A stretch of 5,039 bases of DNA from an uncultured Ruminococcus sp. (GTDB lineage: Bacteria > Bacillota > Clostridia > Oscillospirales > Acutalibacteraceae). Below the pieces are notes generated by a model. That model was given only the letters and a program-made list of their open reading frames with translations, was not told the DNA's origin and did no database searches. Made by a program: the position numbers and the translations under genes. The stretch lies in assembly GCA_902772755.1 (NCBI GenBank), contig CACYCD010000277.1, positions 1-5,039 on the forward strand, written 5' to 3'. Positions 1 to 5,039 of this stretch are shown here, in pieces. Each line of letters opens with the position of its first letter. The first letter of the stretch is position 1.

Positions 1-1
1 G

Positions 2-673
2 ACCACTGCCAAAAAGTCGGATTTTTGGCTGATGGGTGAGATAACCAAAGGTGAGTACACAAGATGGCTGCAGCCTGATCTGCTTGACTCGGTGACAAAT
101 TATGCACTGTTTAACGGGATCTACAACAGCCTCAATTCAAAAAATCTCTGTGATATAGGCTTTAATGTCAATAGAGAGTTTAATTCACAATGGGGCTTAT
201 ACAAGGGAAAGCTCCTCTACAATTTTGTTGACAACCACGATGTAAACAGAGTGGCATCTATGATTAAGGATCCAAAGGATCTGTTCAATGTCTATTCAAT
301 AATTTTCACTCTGCCTGGTGTACCCTCCGTTTACTACGGCAGTGAGTGGGGGATAAAGGGAGATAAGCACAACGGGGGAGATATCGTTCTCAGACCTGCT
401 GTAGATGTTGACAATATCCCCACGGATAACGAGGCTTTGATTGAGCATATTGCACAGCTGTCAAAGATACGTTCTCAGCGTGAAGCCCTGCAGTACGGTG
501 ATTATGAGCAAATAACGGCTGAATGTCTGCACTGGGCATTTGCCAGAAATTCGCAGAATGACACAGCTGTTGTGCTTGTTAATACCGATGACAGACCCTA
601 TCACTTCTCTGTGCATTACAAGGGCAAGCAGTATGAAAAAGATGTTGATGCAAATTCAACTGCTGTAATTTGA
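2..673 (+). CDS. GH13 alpha-amylase-family glycoside hydrolase, 3' part (5' end outside window)
   Basis: The frame is open to the left edge, so only the last 223 residues are present; the ATG at 32 is internal because the conserved stretch SDFWLMGEI begins upstream of it. The fragment carries the catalytic acid Glu of GH13 region III (GEI, fragment residue 13) and region IV with the transition-state-stabilising Asp (FVDNHDVNR, residues 75-83). The GVPSVYYGSEWG segment (106-117) forms the end of the TIM barrel. The catalytic nucleophile Asp (region II) would lie upstream. A short C-terminal beta domain follows (about 165-223). The family cleaves or transfers alpha-1,4/1,6 glucosidic bonds in starch-derived glucans; exact specificity (alpha-amylase, maltodextrin glucosidase, neopullulanase-like) cannot be decided here. 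The visible part is roughly half of a compact GH13 enzyme. No terminator separates it from the channel gene 16 bases downstream. Confidence 0.9.
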   Translation, partial: TTAKKSDFWLMGEITKGEYTRWLQPDLLDSVTNYALFNGIYNSLNSKNLCDIGFNVNREFNSQWGLYKGKLLYNFVDNHDVNRVASMIKDPKDLFNVYSIIFTLPGVPSVYYGSEWGIKGDKHNGGDIVLRPAVDVDNIPTDNEALIEHIAQLSKIRSQREALQYGDYEQITAECLHWAFARNSQNDTAVVLVNTDDRPYHFSVHYKGKQYEKDVDANSTAVI

Positions 674-689
674 AAATAGGTGATGATTT

Positions 690-1505
690 ATGGAAAAAGT
701 AATAAGAAAATCAATCGATAATGCTATCGACTTTGTTTCGTCGATATGGACAGATTTGCTGGCAGCTATCCTGATACTTGTGATAGGCTATTTCCTTACA
801 AAGCTTATCATCAAAATTGCCAGACGTGGCATGGACAGGACAAAGATAGATTTTTCACTGAAAAAGTTTTTTTGCAACACCATAAGGATAATCTGTTATG
901 TTATTCTGGTTATCAGTGCATTGTCACAGGTGGGGATCTCTACTACCGGTCTGCTTGCTTTTTTCTCCGCCGGTGCCGCCGCTATAGCCCTTGCCCTAAA
1001 GGACAGTCTCTCTAATATTTCCTGCGGAATAATACTGCTTTTTTCCCGTCCCTTCGTCACGGGAGATTTTATCCAGTTCGGCAGTGAAACAGGTCATGTG
1101 GCACAGGTGGATCTTATGCACACCAAAATTATGACCTACGACCACAGATGTGTAATGGTTCCAAACAGTGTGATATCCTCTACCGAGGTTGTAAATTACT
1201 CTACTCTGCCTCAGAGAAGAGTAGATGTTACCGTCCCCGTGGGATATGACGCAGATATAAACAGGGTGAAACAGGTGATCCTAGATTCACTGAAAACCAT
1301 ACCCAAGGTGCTTGATGAGCCTGACAAGCCCTTTGTAAGGATAATGAACTTTTCCGAAAGCAGTGTTGACTTTGTAGTGCGTGTGTGGACGCTTACCGAC
1401 GATTATTGGGAGGTATACCACGATGTAATGGAAACGATCAAGAACGCTCTTGACAAAAACGATATCCCGATCCCGTTCAACCAGCTTGACGTACATATGA
1501 AATAA
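690..1505 (+). CDS. mscS: Small-conductance mechanosensitive channel, MscS family
   Basis: A complete 271-residue protein, close in length to E. coli MscS (286 aa). Membrane helices lie at about 20-42 (TM1) and 64-86 (TM2), followed by the pore helix TM3 at about 88-115 with the family signature LKDSLSNISCG and then LLFSRPFVTGDFI. The cytosolic beta domain follows (about 116-180; MVPNSVI, VVNYS) and then the C-terminal alpha/beta domain ending FVVRVWTLTDDYW to PFNQLDVHM. These match E. coli MscS segment by segment. The protein forms a heptameric tension-gated channel in the cytoplasmic membrane that releases solutes on hypo-osmotic shock. Start: ATG with AGGTGAT at 678-684, 5 bases upstream. 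It lies 16 bases after the GH13 gene and is probably read with it. The protein stops directly after the last beta strand, without the short tail of the E. coli protein. Pore residues differ from E. coli (see findings). Confidence 0.95.
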   Translation: MEKVIRKSIDNAIDFVSSIWTDLLAAILILVIGYFLTKLIIKIARRGMDRTKIDFSLKKFFCNTIRIICYVILVISALSQVGISTTGLLAFFSAGAAAIALALKDSLSNISCGIILLFSRPFVTGDFIQFGSETGHVAQVDLMHTKIMTYDHRCVMVPNSVISSTEVVNYSTLPQRRVDVTVPVGYDADINRVKQVILDSLKTIPKVLDEPDKPFVRIMNFSESSVDFVVRVWTLTDDYWEVYHDVMETIKNALDKNDIPIPFNQLDVHMK

Positions 1506-1509
1506 TCAC

Positions 1510-1542
1510 AATTGGGCATCTCACAGAGGTGTCCGATTTTTT
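1510..1542 (+). terminator. Rho-independent terminator after mscS
   Basis: GGGCATCTC (1514-1522) pairs with GAGGTGTCC (1526-1534) around a 3-base ACA loop; two of the nine pairs are G-U. Flanking AATT (1510-1513) and GATT (1535-1538) can extend the stem by four weaker pairs. Six T residues follow at 1537-1542. It begins 4 bases after the mscS stop codon, so it ends the GH13-mscS transcript and separates it from the phosphatase operon. Confidence 0.88.
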
Positions 1543-1560
1543 GGGCTGAAATTTATTAAG

Positions 1561-1577
1561 TTACAATCTTGTTGTAA
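1561..1577. promoter_or_regulatory. Inverted repeat upstream of the operon promoter, possible operator
   Basis: TTACAA (1561-1566) and TTGTAA (1572-1577) are perfect 6-base inverted arms separated by TCTTG. The repeat ends 3 bases before the proposed -35 box, a position suited to a dimeric regulator. The arms are AT-rich and there is only one copy, so chance is possible. The inner TACA/TGTA core resembles half-sites used by several winged-helix repressors, but no family can be assigned. Confidence 0.3.
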
Positions 1578-1580
1578 ACA

Positions 1581-1609
1581 TTGCTGAAACGGGTTGAATT
1601 TTGTATAAT
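1581..1609 (+). promoter_or_regulatory. Sigma-A-type promoter for the phosphatase operon
   Basis: A perfect -10 box TATAAT lies at 1604-1609. At the optimal 17-base spacing there is a weak -35 box TTGCTG (1581-1586; three of six consensus positions). Transcription would start near 1616, giving a leader of about 60 bases. The leader has no convincing stable structure. The promoter follows the terminator at 1510-1542 and is the only good promoter seen for the three downstream genes. Confidence 0.7.
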
Positions 1610-1677
1610 AAACTCGTTAGCGAATTTTAAGAAGAAGTTTAAAAATATGTATCTGCAATCAAGAGGTAATTTATTTT

Positions 1678-2625
1678 ATGGATAACTATAATGATGTTAA
1701 AACAGGGCTTAAACAGCTCAATTTGGTTATGTCCGTAAATGGTTCGGGTAATAAAAGAGATGAGGACAGCTTTAGCTATTGCTTTGATGACAAGGGCGGT
1801 TTTATTGCTGTTTATGACGGCTACGGCGAGTCAAGCTCTTCTCCTTATGTTTGCCTTGGCAATAAGACAGGCGGATTTATAGCCAGCCGTCTTGCCGCAA
1901 CCATCACATATCTGGTCTACCACAACGGCAATTTTACTTTTAGTGAGATGGACAGCATCAAATTAAGCACCGACCTGAAAAAATATATTGAAAAGCTGAA
2001 AAAAACCGTGAGAAGCTCAGAGCAAAACCGTGTTCTCCTTCCTACGACAGCCAGTATTATTGCGTGTGATTATTCACGCAAGGACGAGATCTTTCTTGAA
2101 TATATGTGGTCAGGCAACAGCCGTGGATATTTTCTTGACAAGAGCGGTCTGTGTCAGATAACAGATGATGATGTTGTTGAGAAGGCTGAACCGATATTTC
2201 CAAACAAGAATCCCAGGGTCATAAATCTTATCAACGGTGAAACCGAGTTCAAGATCAACTCCCGTATGATAAAGACCTATTATCCTGCAATGATCGTTAC
2301 AGCAACGGACGGTGCATTCAACTGTTTTTCGACTCCGATGGAATTTGAATATGCACTCCTCTACACTCTCAACCGTGCAAAAAATGTCGAGCAGTGGGAA
2401 AGCCTGCTTGACAGACTCATAGGTGAATTTGCAACCGATGATTACTCAATTATGATAGCAGCCTTCGGCTTTGATGATTTTAAGGATCTGAAACACTATT
2501 ATTTTGAGAGATCAAGATTTGTCTTTGAGGAATACATCTCACGTATGCCGAAAGAAAGCGACGAAAAATCAAATGATTTGATAAGGAAGATGTGGGACAG
2601 CTACAAATCGGATTACTACAGATAA
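1678..2625 (+). CDS. Divergent PP2C-family (PPM) protein phosphatase
   Basis: The 315-residue soluble protein has the PP2C motifs in order. RDEDSF (27-32) corresponds to the R..NED motif. AVYDGYG (44-50) corresponds to VFDGHGG, with a metal-binding Asp at 47. TTAS (123-126), GNSRGYF (146-152) followed by ITDDD (161-165), TATDGAF (208-214, metal Asp 211) and TDDYSIM (253-259, metal Asp 254 or 255) follow. The family removes phosphate from Ser/Thr using two Mn/Mg ions in the cytosol. The metal-binding acids appear intact, so activity is plausible. Motif II has Tyr and Glu where His and Gly are usual, and the Arg of motif I is shifted. A charged helical tail (about 265-315) extends past the core. 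Start: ATG with AGAGGT at 1662-1667, 10 bases upstream. First gene of a three-gene operon; the following gene starts 20 bases after its stop. No signal peptide or membrane helix is seen. The substrate is unknown. Confidence 0.85.
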   Translation: MDNYNDVKTGLKQLNLVMSVNGSGNKRDEDSFSYCFDDKGGFIAVYDGYGESSSSPYVCLGNKTGGFIASRLAATITYLVYHNGNFTFSEMDSIKLSTDLKKYIEKLKKTVRSSEQNRVLLPTTASIIACDYSRKDEIFLEYMWSGNSRGYFLDKSGLCQITDDDVVEKAEPIFPNKNPRVINLINGETEFKINSRMIKTYYPAMIVTATDGAFNCFSTPMEFEYALLYTLNRAKNVEQWESLLDRLIGEFATDDYSIMIAAFGFDDFKDLKHYYFERSRFVFEEYISRMPKESDEKSNDLIRKMWDSYKSDYYR

Positions 2626-2632
2626 AATGAGA

Positions 2633-2637
2633 AGGAG
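2633..2637 (+). promoter_or_regulatory. Ribosome binding site that fixes the start of the LRR membrane protein
   Basis: AGGAG, inside the longer AGAAGGAG (2630-2637), lies 8 bases before the ATG at 2646. A GTG at 2637 in the same frame overlaps this site and so cannot be the start. Using ATG also places the Trp of the zinc finger at residue 2. Confidence 0.85.
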
Positions 2638-2645
2638 TGAAATAT

Positions 2646-4046
2646 ATGTGGGTTTGTCCGAAATGTTCCAGAGAGAACGGCAATTCCTTTAACAGCTGTA
2701 AGGGCTGTGGTTACGTTATATCGGAAAGTGACAAAGCAGAGGCTATTGAACAAACCAGAAAACAGTTGTCCGATTACAACAGATCCCGTCAAGCTCACAG
2801 GGGTTCTTCGGGAAATACAGGCTACAGCGGTCCTCGTCTTGAATACGATGAAGATGATTCGTACATTGAGGATATCTACACTGATGATATGTTTGACGAT
2901 GACGATGAGGTGAAATCCCACAAGGGCTTTTGGATAGGGTTCTTTGTTGTATTGTTTCTCCTTGCTGCGAGTGCAGGCACCGTGTATTACCTCAATATAA
3001 AGGGGTATATCAGCTTAAACTTTTTGAATAATTCAGACTTCAATTATGTTGAGGACAGCGGAGGAATCACCGTTACGGGCTACAAGGGTTCAAAATCCAC
3101 CTTGGAGCTGCCAGATGTCATCAACGGAAATATTGTTACCGCTATAGGCGACAATGCCTTCGAGGACAGCAACATAAAGTCTATCACACTGCCCAACACG
3201 CTTAAATCAATTGGAAACAGAGCTTTCTTCAACAGCAAGGGACTTCATGTTGTTGAGATCCCCAACGGAGTTACACGCATCGGCAACTATGCCTTCGGCT
3301 CCTGTCCGGGACTTGATGATACCTTTATTCCCGAAAGTGTTGAAGAAATGGGCGAGAATGTCTTTAAGGACAGCGGTTCACCCTACATCAAAGCTGTGCC
3401 GGGTTCAAAGGCAATGAAGTACACACTGTCAAATGATATGAATTACACGCCTACCAAGGCGGACGGCAGCTCGATGAATGTAGTGCCTATCAGAACGGGA
3501 ACCGACCAGACCCTGACGACCTCGGAATACGGTTACGGTGCAGGCTGTATATTCAGCTTTACACCGTATGAAACCTCGTCATATTCATTTGAAGCAGAGG
3601 CTTCCATCAAGGGATATCTTGTTATAGATGAGTTTGGCACAATGGGCAAAGCGTCACTGCAGCAGAATACCAACGGAAAAAATCATCTGACAACAGTGAC
3701 TGCAAAGCTAAAGAAAGAAAAAAAGTATTACTTTGCAATTGTCAATGAGGGAACAGAGAAAAACAAAAACGTACAGTTTGCACTGAAAATTTCAACAGTT
3801 TCCGATGTTCAGACAAAAGCCGAAAAAGAAGCCAAAAAATGGGTAGGCAAGGTACATTCATTCACTGCCTATGTTGATCAGTTCTATGAGGAACACACCG
3901 ACAACGGCTACGGCAATTACCTTGAATGGAATAACAATAAACAAAAAGTTGTAGATTATTATGTAGAAAACGATGGTACCCTCTGGGTAGCCATAAAATC
4001 ACCGTATGACAGCTCTGCCAAATGGTGGTATAAAGTAGTTGAATAA
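2646..4046 (+). CDS. Single-pass membrane protein: RanBP2-like zinc finger, BspA-type leucine-rich repeats, beta-sandwich-like region
   Basis: A 466-residue protein with a mosaic layout. Residues 2-21 form a zinc finger (W-x-C-x2-C-x3-N-x6-C-x2-C; Cys 4, 7, 18, 21). Residues 26-65 are a polar linker and 66-88 a strongly acidic stretch rich in Asp and Tyr. A single membrane helix lies at about 95-116, preceded by KSHKG, which predicts cytosolic N terminus and outside C terminus. BspA-type LRR_5 repeats run from about 167 to 258, with a typical capping segment (VPGSKAMKYT). A beta-rich region at about 275-384 (FSFTPYETSSYSF, YYFAIVN) resembles the PPC-like sandwiches of secreted proteins. The last 70 residues are rich in Trp and Tyr and I do not recognise them. 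LRR_5 repeats in other proteins bind host or protein ligands, so a surface sensing or adhesion role is inference. It sits between the phosphatase and a second zinc-ribbon membrane protein in one operon. No enzymatic motif is seen. Confidence 0.85.
   Translation: MWVCPKCSRENGNSFNSCKGCGYVISESDKAEAIEQTRKQLSDYNRSRQAHRGSSGNTGYSGPRLEYDEDDSYIEDIYTDDMFDDDDEVKSHKGFWIGFFVVLFLLAASAGTVYYLNIKGYISLNFLNNSDFNYVEDSGGITVTGYKGSKSTLELPDVINGNIVTAIGDNAFEDSNIKSITLPNTLKSIGNRAFFNSKGLHVVEIPNGVTRIGNYAFGSCPGLDDTFIPESVEEMGENVFKDSGSPYIKAVPGSKAMKYTLSNDMNYTPTKADGSSMNVVPIRTGTDQTLTTSEYGYGAGCIFSFTPYETSSYSFEAEASIKGYLVIDEFGTMGKASLQQNTNGKNHLTTVTAKLKKEKKYYFAIVNEGTEKNKNVQFALKISTVSDVQTKAEKEAKKWVGKVHSFTAYVDQFYEEHTDNGYGNYLEWNNNKQKVVDYYVENDGTLWVAIKSPYDSSAKWWYKVVE
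3144..3419 (+). repeat. Four BspA-type (LRR_5) leucine-rich repeat units within the membrane protein
   Basis: Units of 22-24 residues begin with IGDNAFEDS, IGNRAFFNS, IGNYAFGSC and MGENVFKDS. The first three are followed by a variable strand and a Pro turn (ITLPNTL, VEIPNGV, TFIPESV). The fourth is degenerate and runs into the PGSKAMKYT cap. Three to four units is short for this family, in which arrays often have many more. The repeat is at protein level; the DNA copies have diverged. Confidence 0.85.
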
Positions 4047-4050
4047 GGAG
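4045..4050 (+). promoter_or_regulatory. Ribosome binding site overlapping the upstream stop codon; decides the start of the last gene
   Basis: AAGGAG at 4045-4050 shares two bases with the TAA stop (4044-4046) of the preceding gene. It is 7 bases from ATG 4058 but only 1 base from ATG 4052, so 4058 is the likely start. The overlap suggests translational coupling of the two membrane-protein genes. Confidence 0.8.
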
Positions 4051-4057
4051 TATGAAT

Positions 4058-5035
4058 ATGTTTTGTAAACACTGTGGAAAAGATATTGATATAAAGAGCA
4101 GGACTTGTCCCTATTGCGGAGAAGAAACTGATTTTCTTTCAGGCGTTGACGGAGAGAAGAAGCCCGAGCATATAGCTGAATTTGAAGAAGAGCTTCACAA
4201 TATCCGCACCAACCAGCCGAATGCCGCCGATGACGGTGACGGCGATGAGTATGAGGATATCTCCTCTTACCGCACAGGAAAGACAAAGGAAGAAAAGAAT
4301 ATCAACAACAACGTCTCCGATCATCTTCTTGAAAAGGAAGAAAAGAAGAATAAAGACAACGAACCCGCCGATGAAAAGGGTGTCAAGACCTGGCGTATCT
4401 TAATGATCGTCTGCATAGTTGTGATCGTGGTTTCTCTTATCATCATTGCAGTTGCTTCTTCAAAGAAGAACTCCACACCCAAGAATACCGCAACCTCCGA
4501 CACCGCAGCTACAACAATAGTTGACAGCACCGTTACAAATACTACCGGTGACAAAAACTCTTCAACCACTCCTTCAAGCAAGGCAAATGAATCTGAAAGC
4601 TCCACCGCTTCAACTACTCAGCCGACCTCGGCAACCACAGCCAACAAGTCAATTCAGGAGTATCTTGCAGAGGCTGTTCCCAATGAGTCAACAGCTGTTT
4701 CAAATGCACAGACCCTCTATGCAGACCTTGAAGCAGCCTGTGCAAAGGGTGATTTCAACAAGTTTAAGACCTATTTCAATTCTTCCTTCAGGGACAGTGA
4801 GATCAAGGCAATAATGGACGAGTGGCAGCCCAAGTGTTCGGCATACTCTTCATTCGTTGTAGGATATACACACACGGTTTCCTGCTCTGACTACACATAC
4901 GTGTATATCGCAGCTACAATAAATCTTGAAACTCAGGAATATGTTGAGAATACATTTGTGCTTACCTCCGACGGCAAGCTCGATCAGTCTGAAGCCGGTA
5001 AAGAATGGCTCACCCAGGCAGCTAATATAGTTTGA
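4058..5035 (+). CDS. Zinc-ribbon single-pass membrane protein with Ser/Thr-rich stalk and C-terminal alpha+beta domain
   Basis: A 325-residue protein. Residues 3-20 form a zinc ribbon (C-x2-C-x10-C-x2-C; Cys 3, 6, 17, 20), followed by an acidic, charged linker (about 30-110, including DGDGDEYEDISSY). One membrane helix lies at about 112-134 (RILMIVCIVVIVVSLIIIA) with SSKK after it. A low-complexity Ser/Thr/Ala stalk of about 60 residues follows (139-197). The C-terminal domain of about 125 residues starts with helices (EYLAEAV, LYADLEAACAKGDFNKFKTYF) and continues with strands (FVVGYTHTVSC, YVYIAATINL, NTFVLTSDGKL). This order and length resemble NTF2-like domains, but I cannot confirm the fold. 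Orientation is probably N terminus in the cytosol and C-terminal domain outside. Cys 228, 260 and 276 lie in the outer domain. It starts 11 bases after the LRR gene and ends with tandem stops TGA TAA. No catalytic motif is seen; function unknown. Confidence 0.82.
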   Translation: MFCKHCGKDIDIKSRTCPYCGEETDFLSGVDGEKKPEHIAEFEEELHNIRTNQPNAADDGDGDEYEDISSYRTGKTKEEKNINNNVSDHLLEKEEKKNKDNEPADEKGVKTWRILMIVCIVVIVVSLIIIAVASSKKNSTPKNTATSDTAATTIVDSTVTNTTGDKNSSTTPSSKANESESSTASTTQPTSATTANKSIQEYLAEAVPNESTAVSNAQTLYADLEAACAKGDFNKFKTYFNSSFRDSEIKAIMDEWQPKCSAYSSFVVGYTHTVSCSDYTYVYIAATINLETQEYVENTFVLTSDGKLDQSEAGKEWLTQAANIV

Positions 5036-5039
5036 TAAA

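Noticed and set aside
32..673. ATG at 32 as the start of the GH13 gene
   Set aside because: The frame is open upstream to base 2 and the upstream residues (KKSDFWL) belong to the conserved strand before the catalytic Glu, so the gene simply enters from outside the window.
1594..1599. TTGAAT as a -35 box
   Set aside because: It is only 4 bases from TATAAT, far too close; no good -10 box lies 17 bases downstream of it.
1614..1643. Small inverted repeats in the operon leader (TCG-TTAG-CGA and the TTAA/TTTAA arms around GAAGAAG)
   Set aside because: Stems of only 3-5 mostly A-T pairs are not stable enough to support a riboswitch or attenuator.
2637..2645. GTG at 2637 as the start of the LRR membrane protein
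   Set aside because: Its G is part of the AGGAG ribosome binding site; the ATG at 2646 has the correct 8-base spacing.
4052..4057. ATG at 4052 as the start of the last gene
   Set aside because: Only 1 base separates it from the AAGGAG site; ATG 4058 in the same frame has a 7-base spacing and puts the first zinc-ribbon Cys at residue 3.
4400..4414. Possible lipoprotein cleavage site (Cys within LMIVC of the last protein)
   Set aside because: More than 100 charged residues and a zinc ribbon precede it, and the Cys is in the middle of the membrane helix, so this is not a lipoprotein signal peptide.
4139..4605. Reverse-strand open frames opposite the last gene
   Set aside because: They lie wholly within a forward gene with clear domains, lack ribosome binding sites and translate to low-complexity sequence mirroring the acidic and Ser/Thr-rich linkers.

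Overview
The window looks like chromosome of a low-to-mid-GC Gram-positive anaerobe of the class Clostridia, with a gut Ruminococcaceae/Oscillospiraceae-type organism as my best guess. The basis is strong AGGAG-type ribosome binding sites, short intergenic gaps, a compact GH13 amylase, BspA-type leucine-rich repeats, and zinc-ribbon single-pass membrane proteins with Ser/Thr-rich linkers. This placement is inference from style, not from a marker gene. All genes are on the + strand and there is no sign of a mobile element, RNA gene or CRISPR array.

Region 1 (1-1542): the 3' half of a GH13 alpha-amylase-family gene runs in from the left edge. After 16 bases comes a complete mscS-type mechanosensitive channel gene. 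The pair is probably co-transcribed and is closed by a clear intrinsic terminator at 1510-1542.

Region 2 (1543-1677): an intergenic segment holding an inverted repeat (1561-1577) and a sigma-A-like promoter (TATAAT at 1604-1609) that fires into the next three genes.

Region 3 (1678-5035): a tight three-gene operon. Its first gene encodes a divergent PP2C-family protein phosphatase (315 aa). Its second encodes a 466-aa membrane protein with a RanBP2-like zinc finger, acidic cytosolic linker, one membrane helix, BspA-type leucine-rich repeats and a beta-sandwich-like region. Its third encodes a 325-aa membrane protein with a zinc ribbon, acidic linker, one membrane helix, Ser/Thr-rich stalk and a C-terminal alpha+beta domain. 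Gaps are 20 and 11 bases, and the ribosome binding site of the third gene overlaps the stop codon of the second.

The most interesting content is region 3. A soluble PP2C-type phosphatase is encoded with two proteins of parallel layout (cytosolic zinc finger, acidic linker, membrane helix, extracytoplasmic domain). This suggests a Ser/Thr-phosphorylation signalling or cell-surface sensing module. No kinase is visible in the window, so the functional link is inference.
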